A stretch of DNA of 64,000 nt from Rhodopirellula sp. (GCA_002689655.1 NZHC01000083.1:67975-131974), one strand, 5' to 3'; counted from the first letter of the stretch, positions 36,985 through 46,904 are shown. The notes: a model not told the origin generated them from the letters alone. A program made the numbers and translations.

Positions 36985-37563
36985 TTGGGGGACCTTCGTG
37001 AGTTCGTTGCATTGGCTCCGGGAGTTGGACTGTTGTCACTACTATTATTAATCGACGGATACAACGTCCTCGCACCAGTTGCGGCACCGAATCGAGATCC
37101 TGATGGCCGGTGGTTGCAACGAGAACGAATGAACCTGATTCGCCGGTTGGTGGATCATCTGACGGACTTGCAACGCAAAAACACCTGTGTTGTCTTTGAT
37201 GCGGCAAAGCCTCCAGAGGGTAGACCCAGCAGTTTTCTAGTGGAAGGCGTTTCGGTGTGTTTCGCTGTCGAACATCCGGAGGCGGATGATTTGCTTGAAG
37301 AAATGATCGCATCAAATTCAGCACCAAGGAATCTTATGGTGGTCTCATCTGATCATCGAGTTCAGGCTGCTGCAAAGCGTCGTGGCTGCGGGTTTCGTGA
37401 TTCTCAAGCTTGGCTGGATGATCTGTTGGATGGAAAAGTAGCGTTAGCTTGCAAGTCAAATCAACCGACAGGGCAGGGCAGGGCAGTTGAGGAAGCCGAG
37501 AAGCCAAATCGTGTTGTCAGCGAAGAACAGGTGGAGGGGTGGTTGAAGGAGTTTGGCTTCTAG
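36985..37563 (+). CDS. NYN-domain (YacP-like) ribonuclease
   Basis: The protein resembles the NYN/PIN-like family of RNA endonucleases (YacP/Rae1 type), some of which cut mRNA at the ribosome. Acidic metal-site residues are seen in LLLLIDGYNVLAP, CVVFDAAKPPEG and MVVSSDHRVQAAA, with EADDLLEEMI between. The frame can start with TTG at 36985 (192 aa, GAGG upstream). A TTG at 37033 with GGGAG upstream would begin MSLLLLIDGYNVL, the family's usual N-terminus, and is equally good. The last 40 residues are Lys/Glu-rich. Confidence 0.82.
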   Translation: MGDLREFVALAPGVGLLSLLLLIDGYNVLAPVAAPNRDPDGRWLQRERMNLIRRLVDHLTDLQRKNTCVVFDAAKPPEGRPSSFLVEGVSVCFAVEHPEADDLLEEMIASNSAPRNLMVVSSDHRVQAAAKRRGCGFRDSQAWLDDLLDGKVALACKSNQPTGQGRAVEEAEKPNRVVSEEQVEGWLKEFGF

Positions 37564-37871
37564 TGGATGCGAAAAGCCCTGGGAGAATGCAAGCAGATGT
37601 TTTATTGGCACACCGACACTTGCGGCTATTTGCATCAATCAGCGTTCTGCTGTTGCTCAATCCCTACGCTTCAAAGAGCGAGGATTTTTCTGCGGCTCGC
37701 CAGCAAGCTGGATTTGTCGGGTTTTTACAATCTTCCTCATCGGATTGCCGTTGTCGGGTTGTCGCAACCTTCCCGATCGAACCACGGAAGTTTAGAATCC
37801 TCGCTGAACGTTTACACCATGGGTGAGCCGTTGTGCCAGTCAGTAGTTTTTTCAGGATAGGAAGCACCAAA
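37564..37871. other. Intergenic stretch before serC
   Basis: 308 bases. All three plus-strand frames are open for 80-97 codons, but they overlap one another and none has a ribosome binding site or recognisable sequence. I see no gene, hairpin terminator or riboswitch here. Confidence 0.4.
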
Positions 37872-38984
37872 ATGAGCGTTAAAGCCGCCGCTCAACGAGC
37901 CTTTAATTTTTCTGCGGGGCCTGCTGCCTTGCCTTTACCGGTTCTGCAGCAGGTACAGGAAGAGTTCCTCTGTTTACCGGGTGCAGGGGCCTCATTGCTG
38001 GAACTTAGCCATCGCGGCAAGCCGTTTGTTGGGATTATCGAGGACGCTGAGGCAACACTTCGTTCACTTTTGGGTGTATCCGAAGATTATGCAGTACTTT
38101 TTCTGCAAGGTGGGGCCGCCCTTCAATTCTCCATGATTCCTGCAAATCTGCTGCGTGGTACCGAAGCCACTGGGCAGTACCTGCTGACTGGATCTTGGGG
38201 CAAAAAAGCTATTGTCGAAGGTCGTAAGGAAGGCAGAGTCGAGGCGATTTACGACGCCAAAGATTCAAATTACGATCGGGTGCCCTCTGCTGGTGATTTT
38301 CAGGTACGCGATGACGCGGCCTACTTGTACTACTGCAGTAACGAGACGATTCAAGGGGTGCAGTATTCTGCTGAACCTGACTGTCCCAAGGCTGTTCCTC
38401 TGATCAGCGATGCATCGAGCGATTTTCTTTGCCGCCCGTTGCCGATTGATAAATATGGTCTGATCTATGCCTGTGCTCAGAAAAATGCCGGACCTGCAGG
38501 AGTCACTGTCGTGGTCATGCGGCGTGACCTGTTGGACCGTGGTAGCGAATCATTGCCGGGCTATCTTCAGTACCGCAATCATGCCGCGGGAGGGTCAATG
38601 TGGAACACGCCACCAACCTTTGCAATTTATGTGTTAGCCAAGGTGGCCCGCTGGTTGGCGGATGACATTGGTGGTTTGGAGGCCATGGAAAAGCAGAATC
38701 AGGAAAAGTCCCAGTTGGTTTATGATGCAATCGATACCAATGCTGGATTCTACAAAGGTCACGCCCTGCCAGAATGTCGTTCATTAATGAACGTGACCTT
38801 TACACTGCCCAACGACGATTTGCAGAATCAGTTCATTAGCGAGGCTGCCGAGCACTCTTTAGTGAGTCTCAAGGGGCATCGTAGTGTCGGTGGTATCCGT
38901 GCAAGCATTTACAATGCCATGCCGCGAGAAGGTGCGGAAGCTCTTGCTAATTTCATGAAGGATTTTGCTGCTAAAAATGGCTGA
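37872..38984 (+). CDS. serC: Phosphoserine aminotransferase
   Basis: A PLP enzyme of serine synthesis that turns 3-phosphohydroxypyruvate into phosphoserine. The frame opens at 37833, but the ATG at 37872 with AGGA 8 bases upstream gives 370 residues and the expected start RAFNFSAGPAALPLPVLQQ. The PLP-binding lysine is in ACAQKNAGPAG. HRSVGGIRASIYNAMP near the end is typical. serA follows 63 bases downstream, so the two consecutive pathway steps are paired. Confidence 0.96.
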   Translation: MSVKAAAQRAFNFSAGPAALPLPVLQQVQEEFLCLPGAGASLLELSHRGKPFVGIIEDAEATLRSLLGVSEDYAVLFLQGGAALQFSMIPANLLRGTEATGQYLLTGSWGKKAIVEGRKEGRVEAIYDAKDSNYDRVPSAGDFQVRDDAAYLYYCSNETIQGVQYSAEPDCPKAVPLISDASSDFLCRPLPIDKYGLIYACAQKNAGPAGVTVVVMRRDLLDRGSESLPGYLQYRNHAAGGSMWNTPPTFAIYVLAKVARWLADDIGGLEAMEKQNQEKSQLVYDAIDTNAGFYKGHALPECRSLMNVTFTLPNDDLQNQFISEAAEHSLVSLKGHRSVGGIRASIYNAMPREGAEALANFMKDFAAKNG

Positions 38985-39047
38985 GCCAAGTAGCATTCGT
39001 TATCTGTTCCCCTCTTTTACAATCAACTTAGAGTAGCCAGTCGTCTC

Positions 39048-40223
39048 ATGTACAAAATCCTCACCCTGAACAACATTTCCGTCAAAGGCCTGCAGCGTCT
39101 GCCGCGTGAAAATTATGAGGTGGCATCCGAGGTAAGTCATCCCGATGCCGTACTACTGCGCTCGTACAAGATGCACGACATGGACATTCCAGACAGTGTT
39201 GCTGCAATTGGAAGGGCTGGGGCAGGCGTAAATAATATTCCGGTCGAGAAAATGACCAATATGGGGGTTCCTGTATTCAATGCTCCCGGTGCAAATGCCA
39301 ACGCGGTCAAGGAGTTAGTGTTGGCCGGCTTGTTGATGGCTTCGCGGAATATCAATGGAGCCATGAAATTCGCAGATGGTCTGGACGGGACTGATGCAGA
39401 AATTTCCACTGCTGTTGAATCAGGCAAGAAAAATTTTGTTGGTTCGGAATTACCTTCCAAGACACTGGGTGTAATTGGACTCGGCGCCATTGGATTGCGC
39501 GTTGCAAATGCGGCTCTGTCGCTGGGCATGAAAGTGGTTGGTTATGACCCGCTGATTTCCGTGCAAAGTGCTTGGCAGCTTTCCAGCGGTGTTGAAAAAG
39601 CCGTCAGTGTCGACCATTTGTTCAGCCAATGTGATGCGATTTCTGTGCATGTCCCACTCTTGGACGCTACGCGCGGTTTAGCAAGTGCTGAACGCATCTC
39701 GATGATGCCAAAAGGTGGTATAGTGGTGAACCTCGCACGCGGAGGTATTTGCGATGACGAAGCTGTCTTGGCTGCGTTAGACAGTGGGCATCTTCACTCC
39801 TATGTGATTGATTTTCCAACTGGTGAGTTGTTGAAACACCCAAAAGTGATCTCATTTCCACACTTGGGAGCCTCCACTGCTGAAGCCGAAGAGAATTGCG
39901 CTGTGATGGTGGCAGATAGTGTGCGTGAGTTCTTGGAAGATGGGACCGTGCGTAATTCTGTGAATTTCCCCGAAGCCATCATGCCTCGAAATGGTGGTAG
40001 CCGAATCACGATTGCCAACGCAAACGTGCCAAATATGGTCGGCCAGATTTCTACCATCCTCGCGGAATCTCAGCTGAACATTGCTGATTTGCTGAACAAG
40101 TCGCGAGGGGATGTCGCCTATACCATTATCGATTTGGATGACGATATCAGCGAGGCGACACTCGATTCGATTCGTGCAATCGAGGGTGTTCTCGCACTGC
40201 GGTATCTGCCTCGTAGGGGATAG
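39048..40223 (+). CDS. serA: D-3-phosphoglycerate dehydrogenase, short ACT form
   Basis: It oxidises 3-phosphoglycerate to 3-phosphohydroxypyruvate with NAD, the entry into serine synthesis. 391 residues with the NAD-binding GVIGLGAIGLRVA, catalytic Arg in VVNLARGGICDD and catalytic His in FPHLGASTAEAE. The C-terminal 70 residues form an ACT domain (ITIANANVPNMVGQISTIL), expected to sense serine. The intervening ASB domain of long enzymes is absent. It lies downstream of serC. Confidence 0.95.
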   Translation: MYKILTLNNISVKGLQRLPRENYEVASEVSHPDAVLLRSYKMHDMDIPDSVAAIGRAGAGVNNIPVEKMTNMGVPVFNAPGANANAVKELVLAGLLMASRNINGAMKFADGLDGTDAEISTAVESGKKNFVGSELPSKTLGVIGLGAIGLRVANAALSLGMKVVGYDPLISVQSAWQLSSGVEKAVSVDHLFSQCDAISVHVPLLDATRGLASAERISMMPKGGIVVNLARGGICDDEAVLAALDSGHLHSYVIDFPTGELLKHPKVISFPHLGASTAEAEENCAVMVADSVREFLEDGTVRNSVNFPEAIMPRNGGSRITIANANVPNMVGQISTILAESQLNIADLLNKSRGDVAYTIIDLDDDISEATLDSIRAIEGVLALRYLPRRG

Positions 40224-40415
40224 ACCTGCTTGCAACGCTGGTCTTGGACCGGGGGCGAATGGCGTTGTTCTGAATCACATTTGGCTGATGAGGTTTCTAC
40301 GCATTATGAATGCTATGGGAATCCGGACGTAACATTGGCATCTGGTCATCGTCGCCAAGCCTCGCATTCAGGTTATCATAGAAGCGTTCAGCTTCGATTT
40401 TCCCGTAACGGTGCG

Positions 40416-41201
40416 ATGATGATGGTGCATATGCGATTGCTGTGGCTGGTTCTCGGTCTGTTGTTTGTCATTCAATCGGGCAGCGCAGACGAATTGTCGA
40501 GTGCTCGACAATTCGATCCGCCGCATGTGGTAATGCTCATCGCTGAACGAGAGTATGAGACAATGCAGTCGTTGAAACGATTCTCTGAGGATCGAAAGAA
40601 AGCCTATCGTTTTACGATCGTGGCGGAGGATCCCAATGACCGTAATCGATTGGTTGGCCTCGATAGTCTGCAAACTGCTGATGTGATGTTGGTAAGTGTG
40701 CGTCGACGAACGCTACCCACGGATCAATTAGCTTCAATTCGTGAATTTGTCTCGCAGGGCAAGCCTGTCATTGGGATTCGCACTGCGAGTCATGCCTTCT
40801 CGTTACGCAATCAAGAGCCACCCAACGGCAGAGTTGATTGGCAGGATTTTGACAACGTGATTTTTGGTGGGAACTACACAAATCATCATGGTAACGATTT
40901 GCGAGTTAAGCTCGGCTTCGTAGATGCCGCTTTGAAGGATGCATTACTGAAGGGTATCGATGCAGAGCGAACTTATTCATCTTCAAGTTCGTTGTACCGG
41001 GTCTCACCGTTGATGAAGGGTACCAAGGTCGTGATGTGGGGGCAGGTGGAAGGACATCCTGCTGAGCCGATTGCATGGACTTACAGGCGTGCTGATGGAG
41101 GGAAATCGTTCTACACATCACTGGGTAATACCGAAGATTTTCGCGGCCTTGTCCTACCCGCACTCTTGGGCAATGCCTTGGTGTGGGCGTTGGGTAAGTA
41201 A
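40416..41201 (+). CDS. Secreted ThuA-domain protein
   Basis: The frame is open from 40230, but the first part looks non-coding. The cluster of ATG codons at 40416-40422 and at 40431 precedes a signal peptide (MRLLWLVLGLLFVIQSGSA). The 250-residue body matches ThuA-like proteins (trehalose-utilisation, glutamine amidotransferase-like fold): PHVVMLIAEREYETMQSLKRF, SIREFVSQGKPVIGIRTASHAF, NYTNHHGNDLRVK and AWTYRRADGGKSFYTSLGNTED. The biochemical role of the family is not settled. It precedes a sulfatase by 104 bases and may share its transcript. Confidence 0.87.
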   Translation: MMMVHMRLLWLVLGLLFVIQSGSADELSSARQFDPPHVVMLIAEREYETMQSLKRFSEDRKKAYRFTIVAEDPNDRNRLVGLDSLQTADVMLVSVRRRTLPTDQLASIREFVSQGKPVIGIRTASHAFSLRNQEPPNGRVDWQDFDNVIFGGNYTNHHGNDLRVKLGFVDAALKDALLKGIDAERTYSSSSSLYRVSPLMKGTKVVMWGQVEGHPAEPIAWTYRRADGGKSFYTSLGNTEDFRGLVLPALLGNALVWALGK

Positions 41202-41305
41202 ATGTGGGGCTCGTGTAGCATTGACAGAATCCCTGAAACCAGACACCGGGTTTCGTGTCGAGTATTTGTCGCCTTGGCGAGTGGTGGATAGAGTAGAGAA
41301 AATAA

Positions 41306-42799
41306 ATGAAAATGATTGTATTGGTTTTTTGCGTTGTCGGTTGCCTACTTGTTGGGGAACAAAGTTATGCTCACGGATCCGATCATGACCCCAACGTGCT
41401 GGTTATTATTACTGACGAGCACAACTTTAGGACTCTTGGGTGCTACCGTAACACATTGGCGAGGGAGCAAGCAGAAATTTGGGGTCCTGGTTCAGTTGTA
41501 GAAACACCGAACTTTGACCGTCTTGCAAAAGATGGAGTCTTGTGCACGCGAGCCTATGCAACAGCTCCCGTTTGTTCTCCCTGTCGCGCCGCAATGATTA
41601 CCGGAATGTATCCACAGAATACGGGCGTGCCGACCAACAATGCTGAATTGCGTGAGGACGTTCCAACGCTTGCCAAAATCATGGCCAATCAAGGATACCG
41701 AACGAGTTTTGTTGGAAAGTGGCACCTGGGCGGTACCGGAAAACCAGAGTGGGCCCCAAAAATCGATGGTGGATTTCAAAATAAAACTTACATGTTCAAT
41801 CGCGGGCATTGGAAAAAGTTTGCTCAAACCAAGACAGGTGCAAGGGTTGATGCTCGTGATAAGGCAGGTTCACTCAGTTATGGATTGTCAGATGCCGATG
41901 AGAAGTCGTTCTCAACTGATTTTCTTACGGACCGTGCGATTGAGTTGATGGCTGAGGCAGGTGATCAACCGTTTCTTACCGTTCTAAGTTATCCCGATCC
42001 GCATGGCCCAAACACAGTTAGGGCGCCCTACGACCGCATGTATGATCATTTGCGATTCTTGCCGCCGCGGACCTATGGAAGAGACGATGTGGCGATACCA
42101 AGGTGGCTAGGCAACACACGGAATCATGCGATTTTTCGCGGATCACAAATGAGCCAATACTTTGGAATGGTGAAATGCATTGATGATAGTCTGGGTCGAA
42201 TTCTTATGACGCTCGAAAAGAGCGGTAAGCTCGATTCAACCATTATCATGATGACGTCTGATCACGGTGATCTTTGCTATGAGCATGATCGTTTGAATAA
42301 AGGCAACCCGTATGAGGGATCGGCGCGTGTACCTATGTTGATTCGTTTCCCTGAGCGCATTGCAGCCGGTCAGGTTCACATACAACCAGTGGGAACGGTC
42401 GATGTGACACCAACACTACTTGGACTGGCACGGATCAAGACGGATTATGAATTCCAAGGGCGTGATTTGACTGCCCAGTTTGTCGGCGGCGGGGCAGAGA
42501 AGGTTAATCAAGTGACTTTCCTTCGCAACTCGGGCACTGAGCCGCAGTGGGTGTGTGCGGTTGATGAACGCTTCAAGCTCGTATTGTCTGTAAATGATCA
42601 GCCTTGGCTATTTGATGCCGAACAGGATCCTGATGAGCTGTTGAACTTCTATCGCCGCCCTGGAAGCGGTTCGGCTACTCAGCGACTGGCCAAAGCCTTG
42701 CAACAGTATGGAAAGCAAAATAGCGATACATACCTTCAACATCCAGCCATCGTAGCGGCGTTGACCAAGTGTTTAACGCTGAAAGATGGCGAGCCATGA
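41306..42799 (+). CDS. Secreted type I sulfatase
   Basis: A 497-residue sulfatase with signal peptide (MKMIVLVFCVVGCLLVGEQSYA). It removes sulfate esters, in planctomycetes usually from algal polysaccharides. The nucleophile Cys90, to be changed to formylglycine, sits in C90-S-P-C-R94 (VCSPCRAAMITGMYP). Metal-binding parts are VLVIITDEHNFRTLGCY at the N-terminus and MMTSDHGDLCYEHDRLNKG. The C-terminal PWLFDAEQDPDELLNFY is common in N-sulfoglucosamine sulfohydrolase-like members. The exact substrate is unknown. Confidence 0.93.
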   Translation: MKMIVLVFCVVGCLLVGEQSYAHGSDHDPNVLVIITDEHNFRTLGCYRNTLAREQAEIWGPGSVVETPNFDRLAKDGVLCTRAYATAPVCSPCRAAMITGMYPQNTGVPTNNAELREDVPTLAKIMANQGYRTSFVGKWHLGGTGKPEWAPKIDGGFQNKTYMFNRGHWKKFAQTKTGARVDARDKAGSLSYGLSDADEKSFSTDFLTDRAIELMAEAGDQPFLTVLSYPDPHGPNTVRAPYDRMYDHLRFLPPRTYGRDDVAIPRWLGNTRNHAIFRGSQMSQYFGMVKCIDDSLGRILMTLEKSGKLDSTIIMMTSDHGDLCYEHDRLNKGNPYEGSARVPMLIRFPERIAAGQVHIQPVGTVDVTPTLLGLARIKTDYEFQGRDLTAQFVGGGAEKVNQVTFLRNSGTEPQWVCAVDERFKLVLSVNDQPWLFDAEQDPDELLNFYRRPGSGSATQRLAKALQQYGKQNSDTYLQHPAIVAALTKCLTLKDGEP

Positions 42800-42842
42800 G
42801 TCTTCCAAGCATGCTGATTTGAGCAGCACCACATGAAAAATT

Positions 42843-42855
42843 GCAGGGCAGGGGA
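42843..42855 (+). repeat. Polar 13-mer GCAGGGCAGGGGA, copy 1
   Basis: An intergenic copy of a G-rich 13-mer found four times in the window, here in plus orientation. It contains GGGCAGGG, which matches the E. coli KOPS consensus GGGNAGGG. Confidence 0.7.
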
Positions 42856-42890
42856 GTGTGCTTGTTTTTCAGTTGCTATCTTTGTGGGTG

Positions 42891-42921
42891 GAAAACCCGT
42901 CCAGCAACTGGTCGGGTTTTC
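42891..42921 (+). terminator. Terminator after the sulfatase gene
   Basis: GAAAACCCG (42891-42899) pairs with CGGGTTTTC (42913-42921), and CCAG with CTGG inside, around a CAA loop. The A- and T-rich arm ends let it work in both directions. It separates the sulfatase from the flagellar flhA run. Confidence 0.75.
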
Positions 42922-43063
42922 GCTGGCATGTGCAGTGAAACTTCATGTGAAACCCGAAGAATTAGACGCGTCTTCCGCTCTGGACCCATGCAGGCAAATT
43001 CCAGTACTGTCCCACTGCCACGCATAAAGAGGTTATGCGAAAGACAAGGGCGAGGGATTGTAA

Positions 43064-45130
43064 ATGCAATTATTGATGCGCTATCGAGACTTGGTGCTGC
43101 CATTAGGCATCATTGGCTGCTTGGTGGTGATCCTCGTTCCACTGCCACCCTTGCTGATGGACATGCTCTTGGCCGGCAACATCACAGTCGGTGTGATTGT
43201 TTTGTTGACGACCGTCTATGTGGCGACTCCTTTGGAATTCAGTATTTTTCCATCTTTGTTGCTAGCAACAACTTTGGCTCGCTTGGTGCTGAATGTGGCT
43301 ACGACGCGATTGATTTTGACCGGTGCCGATTCACTCGGAATGGGCGCAGCTGGTGGTGTCATTAAGAGTTTTGGCGAATTTGTTGCTGGTGACAGGATCG
43401 AAGTAGGATTGATCATTTTTGTGATCATTGTGCTGATTCAATTCATTGTGATTACCAAGGGGGCGACTCGAATTAGTGAAGTCGCAGCACGATTCGCTTT
43501 GGATGGGATGCCTGGCCGTCAAATGGCGATTGATGCTGACTTGAATGCTGGACTGATCGATGAGAAAGAAGCTCAACGACGTCGTCAAGAAATTAATGCT
43601 CAGGCGGATTTCTACGGAGCGATGGATGGTGCTAGTAAGTTCGTTCGTGGGGATGCTATTGCGGGAATTGTGATCACAATCGTGAACGTGATTGGCGGTT
43701 TGTATATCGGAGTAATGCAAGCTGGTATGACATTCGGCGAGGCAGGAGCACTTTTCACCAAGCTGACGATTGGTGATGGTTTGGTGAGTCAGGTGCCTGC
43801 TTTGTTGATTTCGCTTGCCGCGGGTCTGTTGGTCACCCGAAGTGCTCAGAAGGCTAACTTGCCCGTCCAGTTCTTGCAGCAACTGCTTGGAAATCCCAAG
43901 GCGTTGGCCGTTGCTGGTGGTTTTCTGACACTGTTGATCGTGACAAACTTGCCCGCGATTCCGATGGCAACACTCGGGTTGGGGTGCATTGGTTTGGCTG
44001 TGGTGATGAATCGACAGACAACACGTCGTCAGGATGCTGAGGCAGAGCAGGCTGAGGTGGAGAAAGCTGAGGCTGCTGCTCCTCGACCGAAGCGGGTGGA
44101 GGATTTTCTTACTATCGATCCGATGGAAATTTCAATTGGATTGGGTTTGTTGGGGTTAGCGGATCCAAGTCGCGGCGGCGATCTGATGCAGCGAATCACC
44201 GGTGTTCGAAATGCTGTGGCGGCTGATCTTGGAATCATTCTTCCCAAGGTCAGAGTGCGGGATGAAATGACACTCGGGGAACTTGATTACGAAATTCGCA
44301 TTGAAGGCAGTCAGGTAGCAAAAGCTACTTTGCTACCAAATCAGTTGCTCGCAATTGATAGTGGCCATACGACGGGAGTGATCGAGGGTCAGCCGACCCG
44401 CGATCCTACTTTTGGAGAGCCTGCCGTTTGGATTGAACCCATGAGACGCGAGCAAGCAGCAATCTATGGTTATATGACTGTTGAGCCGGGTGCTGTCATG
44501 GCGACACATTTGCAAGAAATTTCAAAGCGGCATGCAGATGAATTGCTTACAAGAGATGCAACGAAACATCTGATCGATGAATTGAAGGAAGCTTCCCCAA
44601 CGGTTGTGGATGAATTGATTCCGGGAGTCCTGAAGGTCAGTGAAGTACAGCAGGTGCTGCATTTATTACTGAAGGAAGATATTCCCATTCGCCAACTGGG
44701 GATCATTTTGGAAACCCTTGGTGATTTTGCTGGACGAACCAAGGATGCTGTCTGGTTGTGCGAGTACGTACGGCATCGACTTGCACGCACGATATCTTCT
44801 CGCTACCGCGATACTGAGGGGCGTTTACATGTGCTGGCCCTCGATCCCGCCATGGAAGATCGCATTGCGGCAGGCATCGAGCATACAGAACGAGGTTTAT
44901 TTGTCCGAATGAGCCCTTCTGCCGTAGACCTCACTTGCGACAAAATTGAAGAAGGGGTTAAGAAGCTTGTTACAGCGGGTCATCCACCCGTCGTATTAGT
45001 GAGTCCCAGAATCCGACCGGGTCTGCGACAGATCACGAATGCATCCATGCCTCGCTTGAAAGTCTTGTCTTACAACGAGATCACGCAGGATACGAAAATC
45101 GAATCCTATGGTGTGATTAGCGACCAATGA
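43064..45130 (+). CDS. flhA: Flagellar export gate protein FlhA
   Basis: The largest subunit of the flagellar type III export gate, which couples proton flow to export and docks substrates through its cytoplasmic ring. 688 residues: eight membrane helices (to about 330) with the conserved loop IVITKGATRISEVAARFALDGMPGRQMAIDADLNAGLID, then the soluble domain. The stop overlaps the next gene's ATG (ATGA). It is 18 kb from fliPQR-flhB, so the gate genes are split. Confidence 0.97.
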   Translation: MQLLMRYRDLVLPLGIIGCLVVILVPLPPLLMDMLLAGNITVGVIVLLTTVYVATPLEFSIFPSLLLATTLARLVLNVATTRLILTGADSLGMGAAGGVIKSFGEFVAGDRIEVGLIIFVIIVLIQFIVITKGATRISEVAARFALDGMPGRQMAIDADLNAGLIDEKEAQRRRQEINAQADFYGAMDGASKFVRGDAIAGIVITIVNVIGGLYIGVMQAGMTFGEAGALFTKLTIGDGLVSQVPALLISLAAGLLVTRSAQKANLPVQFLQQLLGNPKALAVAGGFLTLLIVTNLPAIPMATLGLGCIGLAVVMNRQTTRRQDAEAEQAEVEKAEAAAPRPKRVEDFLTIDPMEISIGLGLLGLADPSRGGDLMQRITGVRNAVAADLGIILPKVRVRDEMTLGELDYEIRIEGSQVAKATLLPNQLLAIDSGHTTGVIEGQPTRDPTFGEPAVWIEPMRREQAAIYGYMTVEPGAVMATHLQEISKRHADELLTRDATKHLIDELKEASPTVVDELIPGVLKVSEVQQVLHLLLKEDIPIRQLGIILETLGDFAGRTKDAVWLCEYVRHRLARTISSRYRDTEGRLHVLALDPAMEDRIAAGIEHTERGLFVRMSPSAVDLTCDKIEEGVKKLVTAGHPPVVLVSPRIRPGLRQITNASMPRLKVLSYNEITQDTKIESYGVISDQ

Positions 45131-46311
45131 ATTTTGCACCATCAGACAACAACCATTTGACTTACTTGAGAGAAAACGATTCCCCGATGCACATTCGCAC
45201 TTTTCGAGCCGCAAACTTGCAGGAGGCCTTGGAGCAGATACGTCATCAGATGGGGTCTGAGGCTGCTGTTCTGCATACTCGCCAGGTGCGTGATGGCTGG
45301 ATGGGCTGGCTCGGCCGAACCTATGTGGAGGTGACTGCCGGGTTACGAGACGAAGAGGGTGGCATTTCTACCGACTTGGCTGAGCCGAGTATGGACTCGC
45401 GTGCTGTGCCAGAGATGGAGTCTAGGCTTCTCCTTAAAGATATTCCAACGCTGGCAGACCCGGCTCTGCCGCTGCAGCTCCAGGCTTACCAGATGGAATT
45501 GCTTTCGGCTGGAGTGGACACGGATACCGTGGATCGTTGGCTAAATACAACGGTCAGTTTTGCGGCCAGCATGGGGGAAGCGGTGAGCGGTCCGATGGCT
45601 GTCGGAACTCCTTGGTTGGAACATCTTCAGCGAACCGTGCTCAGAGAGTTACGTATTGGCAGCCCCATCTTGACACACCCCGGCGAAAGGCGCGTGGTTG
45701 CACTTGTGGGGCCCACAGGTGTTGGCAAGACCACGACCGTGGCCAAACTTGCAGCCGGATTTCGTATTGAAGCGAGACGCCGTGTGGGTCTGCTGACGAT
45801 TGACACTTTCCGAATTGCAGCGGTCCAGCAATTGAAGGCGTATGCCGAGATCATGGACTTACCGATGCAGGTTGTTGAAAAGCCCGGGGAAATGCAGCAA
45901 GCTTTGGACCGATTGGGTGATGTTGATCTGGTTTTGATTGATACAGCGGGGCGCAGCCCAAAAAGTGACGCCAGAATTGAACAGCTGGTGGAATTGCTCA
46001 GGAGTGCGCAGCCCGATGAGACTCATTTGGTACTCAATGCGACCAGTTCTGCTTCGGCAACTCGTTTGGCGCTTCAAGGATTCGCTCCCGTACGTCCAAC
46101 AGCAGCGATCCTCACCAAGCTGGATGAGGCTCCCCATACGGTTGGTCCGCTTTCAACACTCGCCAGCAGCGATCAGTACAGTGGAATACCGTTGAGCTAC
46201 GTCACAAATGGTCAGCAGGTCCCGGATGACATTGCCCAAGCAGAGGCAGAGATGCTGATGTCCCGGCTGTTGACGACAAAGGTATCCGTCTCAACTTTAA
46301 ATGCAGCATAA
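45127..46311 (+). CDS. flhF: Flagellar placement GTPase FlhF
   Basis: An SRP-type GTPase that sets flagellar number and position. 394 residues from ATG 45127, which overlaps the flhA stop by four bases. ATG 45187 (MHIRTFRAANLQEALEQIR) gives the family's usual N-terminus and is a fair alternative. The NG domain shows G1 GPTGVGKTTTVAKLAA, TIDTFRIAAVQQLKAYAEIM, DTAGRSPKS and LTKLDEA. It is encoded next to flhA and ahead of fliA, a common order. Confidence 0.95.
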   Translation: MNFAPSDNNHLTYLRENDSPMHIRTFRAANLQEALEQIRHQMGSEAAVLHTRQVRDGWMGWLGRTYVEVTAGLRDEEGGISTDLAEPSMDSRAVPEMESRLLLKDIPTLADPALPLQLQAYQMELLSAGVDTDTVDRWLNTTVSFAASMGEAVSGPMAVGTPWLEHLQRTVLRELRIGSPILTHPGERRVVALVGPTGVGKTTTVAKLAAGFRIEARRRVGLLTIDTFRIAAVQQLKAYAEIMDLPMQVVEKPGEMQQALDRLGDVDLVLIDTAGRSPKSDARIEQLVELLRSAQPDETHLVLNATSSASATRLALQGFAPVRPTAAILTKLDEAPHTVGPLSTLASSDQYSGIPLSYVTNGQQVPDDIAQAEAEMLMSRLLTTKVSVSTLNAA

Positions 46312-46466
46312 AACACAAAAAGAGCTAACGCACTGTGCGACGGCTCGCCGATGACAGAAAGGAAGCGGCTCGCGCTGAGCGAAAACGACTTGAGCGTAAT
46401 CTTTCAGCGACCGGTTGCTTAACTTAGGAAATTTACTCGCTTGCAACTCATTCCACCCATCAAATC

Positions 46467-46736
46467 TTGTTTCGCAACTTCGCAGCCTCACTTGGTGCAC
46501 TTGCAATGGGATTGGTCGCTTTACGCGGTGCAATTCTTGGTGAACCTACAGATAGTGTTGCGTTGGAGGCAATCAAGGCCATGGCAGTCTTTGCTGTCGT
46601 TGGTGGATTAGTTGGGTGGATCGCAGACATACTTGTCCGCGATGCAGTCGAGCAAGCGTTTCGTAAACGTGTTGAATGGTACCGAGAGGGACTGAGCGAC
46701 GCGGGACTAATTGAAGAAGGTTCGAAGCGTAATTAA
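46467..46736 (+). CDS. Small membrane protein in the flagellar cluster
   Basis: 89 residues with a TTG start at 46467; no ribosome binding site is clear. Two membrane segments (ASLGALAMGLVALRGAIL and AIKAMAVFAVVGGLVGWIADIL) are followed by a charged tail (RDAVEQAFRKRVEWYREG). I recognise no family. Its position between flhF and fliA suggests a flagellar or chemotaxis-linked role, possibly in place of the FlhG/MinD ATPase that often follows flhF but is absent here. Confidence 0.7.
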   Translation: MFRNFAASLGALAMGLVALRGAILGEPTDSVALEAIKAMAVFAVVGGLVGWIADILVRDAVEQAFRKRVEWYREGLSDAGLIEEGSKRN

Positions 46737-46859
46737 GGGACAGAGATGTTTCCAATGTTACGTTGACAACAGAACGCGGCGGAGTTTTTACAGCAAGGAA
46801 GCTGTCTGAACTGCAAAGCAAACATGACCGAATAATCGGGTCTTTGACTCGATTGTGCT

Positions 46860-46878
46860 CCGCGGCAAGACGCCGCGG
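46860..46878 (+). other. GC-rich hairpin in the fliA leader
   Basis: CCGCGGC (46860-46866) and GCCGCGG (46872-46878) form a perfect 7-bp stem with loop AAGAC. It ends 16 bases before the GGAGGA ribosome binding site of fliA, so it lies in the 5' leader and could affect translation. No T-run follows. Confidence 0.55.
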
Positions 46879-46904
46879 TACTTATACCCATCACGGAGGA
46901 TTGG

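Noticed and set aside
37539..37860. Three overlapping frames between the NYN nuclease and serC
   Set aside because: All three phases are open, so openness carries no information, and no recognisable protein sequence is seen.
42841..43365. 174-codon plus-strand frame upstream of and inside flhA
   Set aside because: Its second half is out of frame within the certain flhA gene, and its first part spans the terminator at 42891-42921.
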